A stretch of 64,000 nucleotides of DNA from Asticcacaulis sp. SL142 (GTDB taxonomy: Bacteria > Pseudomonadota > Alphaproteobacteria > Caulobacterales > Caulobacteraceae). A program made the translations under genes and the position numbers. Numbering within the stretch: the first letter of the stretch is position 1; each line of letters starts with the position of its first letter. The notes below the pieces were generated by a model. That model was given only the letters and a program-made list of their open reading frames with translations. It did no database searches and was not told the DNA's origin. The stretch lies in the NCBI RefSeq assembly GCF_026625745.1, contig NZ_CP113061.1:2133501-2197500 (forward strand). Reading direction: 5' to 3'. Of this stretch, positions 43,663 to 52,692 are shown piece after piece.

Positions 43663-43690
43663 GGCTTACGGCGCACCTCAAAAACCCAAG

Positions 43691-43717
43691 GCGGCAGGCT
43701 CACCTGCCGCTTTTTTT
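43691..43717 (+). terminator. Rho-independent terminator after the priming transferase
   Basis: A perfect 8-bp stem (43691-43698 with 43703-43710), a 4-nt loop and seven T residues. Confidence 0.88.
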
Positions 43718-43978
43718 GTGTGCTGCAAAATAAAAATTCAATAAATTTCGGGGACAAGCTGCGACATAGCTTCGCATGGCACTCTTCTTGCTGAAATTGG
43801 CTATAGCCGGGATTGATGGCACGGCGCATATGTTCACTGCGTTTTTTACGGAATCGAAAATCCAGTGAGTTCAGCAGCTTATTGCCTTTGACAAACCCAC
43901 GTTATACAACCGTAATATGTGTTAACCATTATTAACTGACACATTACCAATTCACGCCGAAGGACGCGCAGTTACGCA
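43718..43978 (+). promoter_or_regulatory. Intergenic promoter region before the GT4 pair
   Basis: After the terminator the rest of this 316-bp gap holds no gene. TTGACA at 43888-43893 and CGTAAT at 43911-43916 have 17-bp spacing and make a good sigma-70-type promoter. The predicted start region contains an imperfect inverted repeat, gtaat-gtgttaa (43912-43925) against taactgacacattac (43933-43947), a candidate operator. Confidence 0.45.
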
Positions 43979-45148
43979 ATGAAAGTCGCCCTTGTACATT
44001 ACTGGCTTGTCGGCATGCGCGGGGGCGAGCGGGTACTTGAAGCATTGTGTGAGCTTTATCCGGATGCGGATATTTTCACTTTGGTGGCCGATCCGGCTAA
44101 GCTGTCGCCCACAATCCTGAAACATAAAATCCACACCTCGTTCCTGCAAAAATTCGGTGGGGTGAAACACTATAAGGCCATGCTGCCGCTCATGCCGTTC
44201 GCCATCGAATCGTTCGATGTGACCGGCTATGATCTGGTGATCTCCAGCGAAGCCGGCCCTGCCAAGGCGATCGTGACCCGCCCGGATGCGACCCATATCT
44301 GCTATTGCCATTCGCCTATGCGCTACATCTGGGATCTGTACGACCAGTACCGCTCCAGCATGGGCTTTATGGGCCGCCTGGTCATGTCAATCGCCGCCCC
44401 CATGTTGCGGGTGTGGGATGTGACGACGGCCTCACGGGTCGACCATTTCATCGCCAATTCGCACTATGTCGCCAAGCGCATTGAGAAATTCTACCGCCGG
44501 GAAGCCAAGGTCATTAATCCGCCGGTCGATACCTCGCGCTTTGTGCCTCTGGCCAGCAATGCTGACGGCCCCGGTGACTATTACCTGTGTGCCGGTCAGA
44601 TCACGCCCTATAAAAAGGTCAGTCTGGCGGTTGAAACCTTCACCAAGTCCGGCAAGCCGCTGGTGGTGATCGGTGCCGGTGCCGACTCAAAACTCAAAGC
44701 CTCGGCGGGCCCGAATGTGCAGTTTCTGGACTCAGTTGATGATAAGGCCATGGCCCATCACTTTGCCCATTGCCGCGCTCTGGTTTTCCCCGGCGTTGAG
44801 GACTTCGGTATCATCCCGCTTGAAGTCATGGCCAGCGGACGGCCTGTGATTGCCTACGCCAAGGGCGGCGCGCTTGAAACCGTCGTGGATGGCAAGACCG
44901 GCATATTGTTCAAAGAACAGACGGTTGAATCGTTGCTGGCTGCCGTCGAAGAGATGGAAACCCGCCACGAAAGCTTCGATCCCGCGACCTTAAGCGCCCA
45001 CGCCGCCAGCTTTGCCAAGCCGATCTTCGTTGAGCGCCTGCGCCGTCATATCGAAGACTGCCTCAGGGCCGACAACCTACCACCCAGTCCGGTGATTGAA
45101 CTGAAACCCGGCCCGGTCATGCTGGAAAAACAGGCTATGCGCGGTTAG
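43979..45148 (+). CDS. Glycosyltransferase family 4 (WbaZ/mannosyltransferase-like)
   Basis: The 389-residue GT-B protein reads MKVALVHYWLVGMRGGERVLEAL, with the glycine-rich loop of GT4 mannosyltransferases, ICYCHSPMRYIWDLY, VANSHYVAKRIEKFY, YYLCAGQITPYKKVSLAVE and FPGVEDFGIIPLEVMASGRPVIAYAKGG (E-x7-E). The MRGGE and YCHSP-RY-W motifs are typical of WbaZ-type GDP-mannose enzymes. A GDP-mannose pathway is encoded at 59.3-61.9 kb, so mannose is a plausible donor. It is followed 9 bases later by a second GT4. Confidence 0.87.
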   Translation: MKVALVHYWLVGMRGGERVLEALCELYPDADIFTLVADPAKLSPTILKHKIHTSFLQKFGGVKHYKAMLPLMPFAIESFDVTGYDLVISSEAGPAKAIVTRPDATHICYCHSPMRYIWDLYDQYRSSMGFMGRLVMSIAAPMLRVWDVTTASRVDHFIANSHYVAKRIEKFYRREAKVINPPVDTSRFVPLASNADGPGDYYLCAGQITPYKKVSLAVETFTKSGKPLVVIGAGADSKLKASAGPNVQFLDSVDDKAMAHHFAHCRALVFPGVEDFGIIPLEVMASGRPVIAYAKGGALETVVDGKTGILFKEQTVESLLAAVEEMETRHESFDPATLSAHAASFAKPIFVERLRRHIEDCLRADNLPPSPVIELKPGPVMLEKQAMRG

Positions 45149-45157
45149 GCTATAACT

Positions 45158-46273
45158 ATGCATCCGGTTCGCGTAACACTTAATGGCAAGTTCATGGGCG
45201 CCCATATGACCGGCGTTCAGCGCGTGGCTATGGAAATCGTGCGCGAGCTTGACCGCCTCATCACCCTTGATTCGGCGCTTCGTGATCAGATCACTTTTGA
45301 ACTGGTCGCCCCTAAATCCGCCACCGAAGCCATTGTCGGACTGGGCCTCAAAACCATTCCTACCCGCACGGCCGGTCGCTTTGGCGGCAATGTCTGGGAA
45401 CAGGTCGACCTGCCGTACCTGGCGCGCGGCACGCGACTGCTGAACCTGTGCAACCTCGGTCCGGCCTTAAGCCTGGATGCCGTGACCATGCTGCATGACG
45501 CGCAAGTGCACGCCTCGCCCAAATCCTACAGTGTCCCGTTTCGGCTGTGGTATCGCTTTATCCAGCCGTGGCTTGGTCATCGCAGCCAGCAGATATTGTC
45601 GGTGTCGGAATTCTCTAAACAGGAACTGATCCACTATGGCATAGCCCCCGCCGCCAAAATCACCGCGGTGCACAATGGCGTAGACCATGTCCTGCGGGTG
45701 CGGCCGGATCGGTCCGTGCTTGAGCGACTTCATCTGAGCGAAGGCGGCTATGTCATCGGCCTGGCCAATACCCAGAGCCACAAGAATATCAAAGTGCTGC
45801 TGGAAGCCTTTACCGACCTGCCGAACCTTAAGCTGGTTCTGTTCGGCCGCGCTGATCGCAACGCCCTGCAATCCCTGACCGAGGTGCGCTTAAGTGACAA
45901 CATCATCGCCGCCGGGCCCATCAGCGATGAAGCCTTAAGCGCGCTCATGACCTCCGCCCTGTGCATTGCCTTTCCGTCGCGCACAGAGGGGTTTGGTCTG
46001 CCGCCGCTTGAGGCCATGCTGCTGGGCTGCCCGGCGATAGTAGCCCCGTGCGGCGCGTTACCGGAAGTGTGCGGTGAGGCGGTGCTCTATGCCGACCCTG
46101 ATCAGCCCCAGGACTGGGTCCGCCAGATCAGCGCCCTCACTACCGATCCGACTTTGCGTCAGGCCTATGTCAGCCTTGGGCGGCTCAAAGCGTCCCACTA
46201 TAGCTGGGCCCGCACGGCGCGTCAGATTCTCGAACTGCTGGCCCCCGCCGCTACCCCGGGAAAAGCCGCTTGA
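45158..46273 (+). CDS. Glycosyltransferase family 4
   Basis: The 371-residue GT-B protein starts VRVTLNGKFMGAHMTGVQRVAMEI, shows SVSEFSKQELIHYGI, the VHNGVDH loop, YVIGLANTQSHKNIKVLLEAF and FPSRTEGFGLPPLEAMLLGCPAIVAPCGALPEV (E-x7-E donor signature). It resembles WbpY/MtfB-type enzymes. It forms an operon with the upstream GT4, and the polymerase gene follows about 77 bases downstream. Donor unknown; mannose is plausible from the local GDP-mannose genes. Confidence 0.87.
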   Translation: MHPVRVTLNGKFMGAHMTGVQRVAMEIVRELDRLITLDSALRDQITFELVAPKSATEAIVGLGLKTIPTRTAGRFGGNVWEQVDLPYLARGTRLLNLCNLGPALSLDAVTMLHDAQVHASPKSYSVPFRLWYRFIQPWLGHRSQQILSVSEFSKQELIHYGIAPAAKITAVHNGVDHVLRVRPDRSVLERLHLSEGGYVIGLANTQSHKNIKVLLEAFTDLPNLKLVLFGRADRNALQSLTEVRLSDNIIAAGPISDEALSALMTSALCIAFPSRTEGFGLPPLEAMLLGCPAIVAPCGALPEVCGEAVLYADPDQPQDWVRQISALTTDPTLRQAYVSLGRLKASHYSWARTARQILELLAPAATPGKAA

Positions 46274-46349
46274 AAAATGCCGCCGTTATGAATAACCCTG
46301 TTCGGGCTTCCCGACGGGCGCCCTCAAGGGCGCGAAAAGGACCAAAGAC

Positions 46350-47786
46350 GTGACCCCAATTTCGATACTCTGTCTGCTGATCCTGATTTACGGCCTGACG
46401 CGGCCTCCGTCTTTCCTGCTGATCACGGCACTGGTCTATACCAGCTTCGGCGCTCTGGCGCTCATTCCCCCTGCCCTGACCGCAGGCGCCAGTATTCTGG
46501 CAGCCCCGGTGGCGTTTCTGTTCCTGATCGGCAAGCTTTTGTGGATGCAGAAAACCGCGCAAATCTATACGCGGACTCTGGTTAACCCCAGTCGGGTCGG
46601 TATCTTAGGCCTGTTCACCCTGGTGGCGGTGGTGGGCGCTTTTATTCTGCCGAGCCTGTTTGCCGGTGAGATGTACGTCATCCCGATGCGTCTGGCCACC
46701 AGCTATTCTTACGCCCTGACGCCGCTCTATCCGACGACCTCCAATATCACCCAGTCGCTGTACCTGATCATCTCATTCATGATTGTCACCGCCATGGCGA
46801 CTATGGCGCGTTTGCCGGATTTCAAAGAGACCTTCACCAAGGCGATTTTGTACGCCATGATCGCTGCCATCGCGACCGGCATGATAGATTTCGTTTTCGG
46901 CATAGCTGGCAAGACCGACATGCTCAAAATGTTCCGTAACGCCAGCTATGCCATGCTGGTCGATCAGGAAGTCAGCGGCGGCGTGCGCCGCACGGTCGGT
47001 CTGATGCCGGAAGCGTCATCCTATGGTACGCTGGTCATCGCCCTGCTCGGCCCGCTATTGTTCATGCGTCAGCTCTATTCGCCCAAGATGACCAAGTGGG
47101 TGGTCATGCCCGCCATTGGTCTGGGCTTTCTGTTTGCTGGCCTGTCTACGTCATCGACGGCCTATGTCGGTATTATTGTCATCGTCGGCCTGCATTTTGC
47201 CGACAGCATCCATAAGGCCATTAATGGCGACATGGCCTTGCGCGCCCGTGTGGCCAAGGAACTGGGGGTCATCTCCATTCTGGGGCTTCTCGGCTTCATC
47301 GGCCTGATGGCCCTGCCCGCCACGCGAGAGATCATTTTCAATCTGGTCGATGAGATGCTGCTCAACAAGACCCAGTCCCTGTCCTATCTGGAGCGGTCAT
47401 CATGGAACACCTACGCCCTGCAGAATTTCTGGGACACTAAGGGCTTTGGTGTGGGGGCCGGCTCGGTGCGAACGTCGAACTTCTTCGTCAATATTCTGGC
47501 GGCAACCGGCTTTATCGGCGCCCTGTTGTTCGCCATCTTCCTGATCCAGCTTATCTCGGCCCGCGTCAGGCCTGAGCAAAAAGAGCTTAAGGTGATTTTG
47601 CACGGTGCCAAGTTGTCCGTCCTGCCGGTTCTGGTCTGCGCATCTCTGGTCGGGACGACACCGGATTACGGCATCTTCGTAGCCTGTCTGTTCGGGGTGA
47701 TCGCGGGCACCAAATATGTCGTCCCGCCGCGCGTCGTCGGCCATATTCACCGATCATCGGAAACGGACGATCTCCAGACATCATAA
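46350..47786 (+). CDS. Wzy-like polysaccharide polymerase, second copy
   Basis: The 478-residue membrane protein has about ten to twelve hydrophobic segments (SILCLLILIYGL, FLLITALVYTSFGALALIP, LGLFTLVAVVGAFIL) and a loop with SSWNTYALQNFWDTKGFGVGAGSVRTSNFFVNILAATGF, which corresponds to the catalytic-type loop of O-antigen polymerases. It differs greatly in sequence from the copy at 7965-9305. The start is GTG at 46350 with AAGGA upstream. It likely works with the ExoY-like and GT4 enzymes upstream, which are on the same strand, while the first copy serves the other branch. The stop is followed by a hairpin. Confidence 0.82.
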   Translation: MTPISILCLLILIYGLTRPPSFLLITALVYTSFGALALIPPALTAGASILAAPVAFLFLIGKLLWMQKTAQIYTRTLVNPSRVGILGLFTLVAVVGAFILPSLFAGEMYVIPMRLATSYSYALTPLYPTTSNITQSLYLIISFMIVTAMATMARLPDFKETFTKAILYAMIAAIATGMIDFVFGIAGKTDMLKMFRNASYAMLVDQEVSGGVRRTVGLMPEASSYGTLVIALLGPLLFMRQLYSPKMTKWVVMPAIGLGFLFAGLSTSSTAYVGIIVIVGLHFADSIHKAINGDMALRARVAKELGVISILGLLGFIGLMALPATREIIFNLVDEMLLNKTQSLSYLERSSWNTYALQNFWDTKGFGVGAGSVRTSNFFVNILAATGFIGALLFAIFLIQLISARVRPEQKELKVILHGAKLSVLPVLVCASLVGTTPDYGIFVACLFGVIAGTKYVVPPRVVGHIHRSSETDDLQTS

Positions 47787-47811
47787 AAAAAGCGGCCTTT
47801 AGCGGGCCGCT
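47785..47811 (-). terminator. Terminator after the minus-strand VanZ-family gene
   Basis: Arms 47791-47797 and 47805-47811 form a 7-bp GC-rich stem with a 7-nt loop; the A-run at 47785-47790 becomes a U-run on the minus strand. It overlaps the last codon of the polymerase gene. Confidence 0.7.
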
Positions 47812-47820
47812 GTTCTGTAT

Positions 47821-48297
47821 TTAAGACACTTCGCTGGTTCGGCGGCGACGCACCCCGGCCAGGGTCGGCGGTGTAGGTCGGCGGGCGATGACCTCCTTGG
47901 CAAACTGATCCGTAGCCCGACGCTTCCAGCGCTTACCCCCGCGCATCTGAGCGCGCCAGGCGGCAAAGTTCATGGGCGCAATCGCCATGACCACCCCGGT
48001 CGCATCAGCCAGCCAGTCATAAAGGCTGGCGCTGCGGCCGGTAAACATCTGAATGATTTCGCTTAAGCCCGCAACGATCAGGCAGGCCAGACCGACATCC
48101 CACTTACGGACACGCGGAAAGGCCGTCACCGCCAGCAAGCTCAAGACAAAGAAGGCCAGAACGTGCGCCTCTTTATCACTTAGTCCCAATTCCTGCTCGC
48201 GCCCCTGAAACGGCCCAAACATCAGAACCGCCAAAATGACCGCCAGTACAGCAACGGCCATGCGCACAAGGAAAACTGCCTGAGATTGCCTGCTCAT
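47821..48297 (-). CDS. VanZ-family membrane protein
   Basis: The 158-residue protein has a hydrophobic N-terminus (VFLVRMAVAVLAVILAVLMFGPFQ), then LGLSDKEAHVLAFFVLSLLAVTAFP, LACLIVAGLSEIIQMFTGRSASLYDWLADATGVVMAI. The SDKxAHxLAFF, SExxQ and D-xxAN/T-G patterns identify the VanZ-like family, named for a teicoplanin-resistance protein; the general function is unknown. The C-terminus is highly basic (RRPTPPTLAGVRRRRT). It is paralogous to the plus-strand gene at 48974, which has the same SDKEAHVL core. Confidence 0.78.
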   Translation of the reverse strand: MSRQSQAVFLVRMAVAVLAVILAVLMFGPFQGREQELGLSDKEAHVLAFFVLSLLAVTAFPRVRKWDVGLACLIVAGLSEIIQMFTGRSASLYDWLADATGVVMAIAPMNFAAWRAQMRGGKRWKRRATDQFAKEVIARRPTPPTLAGVRRRRTSEVS

Positions 48298-48480
48298 ATT
48301 ACCACCTCATCTTGCCCTAACCTTTAGCGGATTCACAAATAAGGTGACGTTAAATTTCATGGTTAATAGAGATATAATTTACAGCCCTCTTATATTTACC
48401 TTCCGTTTATTAAGGTTTGAAACGATTACTTAAGGCCGATGAGTTACTGTAGGATTATAGATTTTTTGCAGGGATAGAAT

Positions 48481-48795
48481 ATGCCTGAGCTCAACTTAGT
48501 CCCGTCATTCGAAGACGCCACCGATGTCGTGACGCGCGATGTCACCAGACCGGCCGCACCCGCCAAGCGCGACCGCAGCCATCTGACCCAAGTTTCAGAC
48601 GCCGCGCACTACGTTCATGTGCCATCTCCGGCGCAAAAGCTTCAGGACAATCTGCGCACACAGTTGTCGATGCCGTTTCCTGATCCGTCGCCGGAAACCC
48701 AAAAAATTCCGACCGTCTATACGGTGACGGCTCTGGTGCTGTTTTGCGGATCGGTGTGGACGGCCGTTGTCATGGGACTGGCTAATCTGTTGTAA
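48481..48795 (+). CDS. Hypothetical protein with C-terminal membrane helix
   Basis: The 104-residue protein starts MPELNLVPSFEDATDVVTRD, has a basic and proline-rich central part (DVTRPAAPAKRDRS, PSPAQKLQD), and ends in one predicted membrane helix (VTALVLFCGSVWTAVVMGLANLL). AGGGA lies about seven bases before the ATG. I do not recognise the family. The topology fits a small tail-anchored protein, and it sits between the two VanZ paralogues. It may be a polysaccharide-locus accessory protein. Confidence 0.55.
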   Translation: MPELNLVPSFEDATDVVTRDVTRPAAPAKRDRSHLTQVSDAAHYVHVPSPAQKLQDNLRTQLSMPFPDPSPETQKIPTVYTVTALVLFCGSVWTAVVMGLANLL

Positions 48796-48857
48796 GCATT
48801 TTTCGACGAAGTGGACACCGGTTCGTCGTTAAAAAATGCGGCAAAACAAAAAACCTT
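48792..48857. repeat. Dispersed hairpin repeat, copy 3 (degenerate)
   Basis: The start (gcatttttcgacgaagtgg) and the aaaatgcggcaaaacaaa end resemble the left half of the elements at 9311 and 38016, with a cgacgaa/ttcgtcg hairpin and 11-nt loop. The second hairpin seen in the other copies is missing. Confidence 0.45.
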
Positions 48858-48973
48858 ACACAGATAAAGACCCACGTTACGCAATCGCAACATTTTTCCT
48901 TGTTTAGACTCACGCTTTGGCTTTAATAGGATTAATTAAATCCTAATAAGCCTTATCGTGAGGATGGCAAACC

Positions 48974-49369
48974 ATGACCCTGTCCCTGCCTGTGCTGGCG
49001 TTGCGCGGACTCGTGCTTATGGTGTCTATCTGGCTGTTCGTGTTTCTGCTTGGGCCATATCAGACCCTGCCGTTTGAACTGGGCATGAGCGACAAAGAGG
49101 CCCACGTCCTGACCTTTTACTGCTTTGCGTCGCTGTTGCTGCTGGCGACCCAAACCACGCGCCGGGGCAGTATTCTGTTATTCTGCATCACCATTAGCGC
49201 GGTGGCCGAAGTGCTGCAAACCAGCACCGGACGCGATGGCAATGTCGCTGATTTCCTGGCCAGTAGCCTGGGCTCGACCATGGCAGTTCTGCCGACACTG
49301 ATCGGCTTTGTGCGCCAGAAGTTCAAGCGCAATGTTGCCGATAACAAACGCCTGCAAATCAGGTTGTAG
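48974..49369 (+). CDS. VanZ-family membrane protein, second copy
   Basis: The 131-residue protein has LRGLVLMVSIWLFVFLLGPYQ, LGMSDKEAHVLTFYCFASLLLLA, LLFCITISAVAEVLQTSTGRDGNVADFLASSLGSTMAVL, the same core as the protein at 47821-48297 (SDKEAHVL, E-LQ-TGR, D-A). GAGGATGG lies before the ATG. It has about four hydrophobic segments and a short basic C-terminus. Function is unknown; a role in envelope or polysaccharide biology is only an inference from location. Confidence 0.78.
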   Translation: MTLSLPVLALRGLVLMVSIWLFVFLLGPYQTLPFELGMSDKEAHVLTFYCFASLLLLATQTTRRGSILLFCITISAVAEVLQTSTGRDGNVADFLASSLGSTMAVLPTLIGFVRQKFKRNVADNKRLQIRL

Positions 49370-49386
49370 TTTTAGGTCGTAAACGC

Positions 49387-50427
49387 CTAGGAAAGGCTTT
49401 CGGTAACGACGGCCGGGGTCACCACATCTTCGGGGATCCATCGGCGTTCGCGGACGGCCAGAAACCCATAGAAGAACCCCAGCGCCCAGCCGGTATGCAT
49501 GGCAAAGGCCGCAGGCCCCGCCAACAGTCCGCACGCCGATTTACGCTTGGCCGTGATCATCAGCGAATAGATGGTCAGCACAAACAGATAGGTCAGCGGC
49601 CACAGCCCGAACACACCTGACACCGGCAGCAGGGCCAGAGAGGTCAGCAGCAATATCAGATGCAGCGGCACCGCCATCTGACGCAGGCGGATAGAGCCCG
49701 GATGACGACGGACGGTACGTGACCGCCCGCAGCCATAGTTGAAATATTGCCGAAACAGTTTAATCAGGCTGTCGCGGGGGAAATATTTCAGGCGGATATC
49801 GCTATCCATATAGATACGGCCACCACGCGCCCGCAGACGATTATCGAATTCACCGTCTTCATTGTGCGAAAAGGTCGGGTCATAGCCGCCGGCATGGATG
49901 AAGCTGGCGACCTTGAACGCCGCATGATGGCCGTGATCGACAAAGCCTTTGACATGACCACCGCGGTGGGCGGCCCCGCCGGAGCCCAGCGGCGTATCAG
50001 ACACCCACGCCACCGCCTTTTGCAGGCAGCTAAAGCCCACCGAATCCATCGGCACGACCACAGAATCCGCGCCAGTGTCATTAAGCGTCGTCAACAGCCG
50101 GGTGATGAAATCGGCCCGATAATCCGAATGGGCATCACAGCGGATGAGAACCCCTTGCGGATGGGCAAATTCCTGCACACACAGATTGACCCCGGCACTT
50201 TGCAGCTTCCCCGGATTATGAAGCAGTTTGACGCGCTCATGATCGCCAAACCGATTGCGTACAATATCAGCCGTACCATCGCTGGAGCCGCCATCAGCAA
50301 CCACCACGACACAGGATTGAATGTCGGCGGAACTATCAAGCAGGTTTTGCACCACCCCCTCGATAACCCCGGCCTCATTGAGAACCGGGACCGCGATAAC
50401 TACATTAAATTTAAGCTTTACCAACAT
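49387..50427 (-). CDS. Glycosyltransferase family 2, ExoA-like
   Basis: The 346-residue protein has FNVVIAVPVLNEAGVIEGVV, VVVADGGSSDGTADIV, LIRCDAHSDYR (acidic motif), GSGGAAHRGG, FVDHGHHAAFK and SHNEDGEFDNRLR, then two to three C-terminal membrane segments (VPLHLILLLTSLALLPVSGV, LTYLFVLTIYSLMI). It is a paralogue of the ExoA-like gene at 26496-27518. It follows the second wza-wzc module on the minus strand. ExoA adds beta-1,3-linked glucose in succinoglycan; the donor here is not known. Confidence 0.87.
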   Translation of the reverse strand: MLVKLKFNVVIAVPVLNEAGVIEGVVQNLLDSSADIQSCVVVVADGGSSDGTADIVRNRFGDHERVKLLHNPGKLQSAGVNLCVQEFAHPQGVLIRCDAHSDYRADFITRLLTTLNDTGADSVVVPMDSVGFSCLQKAVAWVSDTPLGSGGAAHRGGHVKGFVDHGHHAAFKVASFIHAGGYDPTFSHNEDGEFDNRLRARGGRIYMDSDIRLKYFPRDSLIKLFRQYFNYGCGRSRTVRRHPGSIRLRQMAVPLHLILLLTSLALLPVSGVFGLWPLTYLFVLTIYSLMITAKRKSACGLLAGPAAFAMHTGWALGFFYGFLAVRERRWIPEDVVTPAVVTESLS

Positions 50428-50493
50428 AGGCTTTGATACCCATAAAAAGGCTGCCCCGGAGGATTGCCTGACGCATATTATGCGCCAGCGGGG

Positions 50494-52692
50494 TTACTGC
50501 ATGTAATAGTCTTTATATTCCTCGTAGTAGAACGCACCTTCACCGTAAGCATACTTGGCCTGCTTATGGACATCGATCTGGCTCAGGGCCACGCCGCTAA
50601 GCGGGGCCTGTGAGTCAATCAGAATTTGCAACGCGCTGCGGGCGGCTTCGCGTGGGGTCTTGCGCCAGCGTACCAGCATGGCGACCACGTCGGCCTTGCG
50701 TGCCAGAACCCGCGTATCCACCACCGGCAGAACCGGCGCCGTATCCAGAATAACAATATCATAGCGGCGGCGCAGACGGTGGATAAGATAGTCCATAACC
50801 AGAGAGCCAAAGACGTCCTTAGTGGTATCCGTATCCTGCGCCAGAGGCAGCAGTTTGAGCTTGCCGCCGGGTCCATCGACCACGACATCATCAATGGTCG
50901 CCATACCCGCCAGAACCTCAAGCAAGCCCTGCTCAACCTTATGGCCGATGAACTTATTCAATGACTTACGGCGCAGGTCGCAATCGACCACCACCACCGA
51001 TTGACCGGCCATGGCAATGACCTGGGCCAGGCAGATTGAGGCTGTCGTCTTACCCTCACCCGGCAGGGCGGAGGTGACGGCGATAACCTGTGCGCGCTCA
51101 CCATTACGGCCATAGATCAGCGAGGTTTTAAGTGTCCGGAAACCTTCGGCAAACACCGACAGCGGTTTTTCCATCAGATAGGTGGACGGGTCCATTTTGG
51201 CCGCCGCCTTATCGAGCGAGACATTCAACAGCGGCAGACCGGCTAGATAGGGCTGGGCCAGATGCAGTTCAACTTCGTTAGAGGTCGTAATCGTCCGGTC
51301 AAGGGCGCGGCGGCCCATCACGACGGTCGTTGCCGCCCCCAGCGCCCCGCAGAACGCCAGGGCAATGCTAAGCGGAATACGCGGCTCGCTCGGATTGGTC
51401 GGACGCTTGGCGGTGGCGACAATGCGGGCATCAGCGCGGTTATTGCCTTCCTGAGAGGAGGTTTCCTTGAAGCGTTCCAGATAGGAATTATAGATGGTGC
51501 GCGCGGCCATGGCGTCGCGTTCCAGCTCATTCAGCCGCACCTGAGCGCGGTTATTACCGGCCAGAGTGCCGCGGGTCTGGGATACGCTTTGCTCCAGCGC
51601 ACCGCGGCGCTGACGCTGCACCTGAACCTGCGCCTCAAGGTTTGAGATGATGCGCGTGATTTCGGCACGGATTTGCGCATCGATGTCTTCTTTTTCACGC
51701 TTGGCCTTGAGGATTTCCGGGTGCCGTGGCCCATAACGGGACTCCAGTTCGGCCACTTTGCGGCTGACCTCGGCGCTTTGGGTGCGCAGCGAATGGACGA
51801 CGCCGGAATTGAGCGCCTCACCGACATCATCGCCGGACGAGCCCGTCGCCAGTTGGCGCTTGGCGGTCGCCAGACGGGCGGCGGCGGCGGCTTCGTCGAG
51901 CTTAACCCCGGCCATCTGAGTATTGAGATTGGAGATTTCCTGCTCGGTTAGGGTCGCGCCCTCGGAACTCATCAGGTTGTTGGCGATCTTATATTGCTGC
52001 ACGGCGCGCTCAGCCGTCTCGACCTGCGCCCGCAGTTCGGTCAGGCGCGAATCGAGCCAGTTCGAGGCATCGCGGGTCGTGCTGACACGGGCTTCCTGCT
52101 GCTGCACCAGATAGAGCCGCGCCCAGGCATCGGCAATCGTGGCCGCCTTTGACGGCGACAGACTGGTAAAGCGGATATTGATGACGCGGGTAGCGCCCTG
52201 ACGTTTAACCGAAACCCGCTTGAGAATCTTGTTGATGATCACCTGACGGCGGGCATCGGCCTCGTCAGCGGTGGCCGCTTTTTTGATCGGCTGGTTGTCG
52301 CCGATAAAGCCCAGAAACTTTTTACGTTCACCGATATAGGGGTTGAATTCAGGATCCTGATCCAGATCAAGATCCGTCATAACCCGTTCCGCCAGAGCGG
52401 TCGATTTCAGGATTTCAACCTCGGTATCGATGGTCGCGGTATCTGCAGGCAGGTCAGAGACAACTTCCTTGCCCGGCGAGGTATTGACGATGCGCGGATC
52501 GATCATGACGCTGGCTTCGGCGGTGTATTTCGGCGCCTGAGTGACCAGAGGCACCAGAATGAGCGCGAATATAGCTATAAAGACCAGACCGAACAGCAGA
52601 ATATAGCGGCGGAAATCGGCAATGAAACTTAACACATCAAAGCCCGCATCATCAATGTCACGCGCTTCGACTGGGTTCACGACTTCCGCCAT
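50494..52692 (-). CDS. Wzc/ExoP-like tyrosine autokinase and co-polymerase, third copy
   Basis: The 732-residue protein has LLFGLVFIAIFALILVPLV as the first membrane helix, a Wzz-type periplasmic domain with coiled coils, a second helix near residue 440, and a P-loop kinase: LPGEGKTTAS (Walker A), VVVDCDLRRKS, YDIVILDTAPVLPV (Walker B). The C-terminal tail KYAYGEGAFYYEEYKDYYMQ carries the Tyr cluster for autophosphorylation. It is closely related to the protein at 38134-40335, with conserved Lys/Gly/Tyr spacing. It follows the intact Wza-like gene on the same strand. Confidence 0.92.
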   Translation of the reverse strand: MAEVVNPVEARDIDDAGFDVLSFIADFRRYILLFGLVFIAIFALILVPLVTQAPKYTAEASVMIDPRIVNTSPGKEVVSDLPADTATIDTEVEILKSTALAERVMTDLDLDQDPEFNPYIGERKKFLGFIGDNQPIKKAATADEADARRQVIINKILKRVSVKRQGATRVINIRFTSLSPSKAATIADAWARLYLVQQQEARVSTTRDASNWLDSRLTELRAQVETAERAVQQYKIANNLMSSEGATLTEQEISNLNTQMAGVKLDEAAAAARLATAKRQLATGSSGDDVGEALNSGVVHSLRTQSAEVSRKVAELESRYGPRHPEILKAKREKEDIDAQIRAEITRIISNLEAQVQVQRQRRGALEQSVSQTRGTLAGNNRAQVRLNELERDAMAARTIYNSYLERFKETSSQEGNNRADARIVATAKRPTNPSEPRIPLSIALAFCGALGAATTVVMGRRALDRTITTSNEVELHLAQPYLAGLPLLNVSLDKAAAKMDPSTYLMEKPLSVFAEGFRTLKTSLIYGRNGERAQVIAVTSALPGEGKTTASICLAQVIAMAGQSVVVVDCDLRRKSLNKFIGHKVEQGLLEVLAGMATIDDVVVDGPGGKLKLLPLAQDTDTTKDVFGSLVMDYLIHRLRRRYDIVILDTAPVLPVVDTRVLARKADVVAMLVRWRKTPREAARSALQILIDSQAPLSGVALSQIDVHKQAKYAYGEGAFYYEEYKDYYMQ

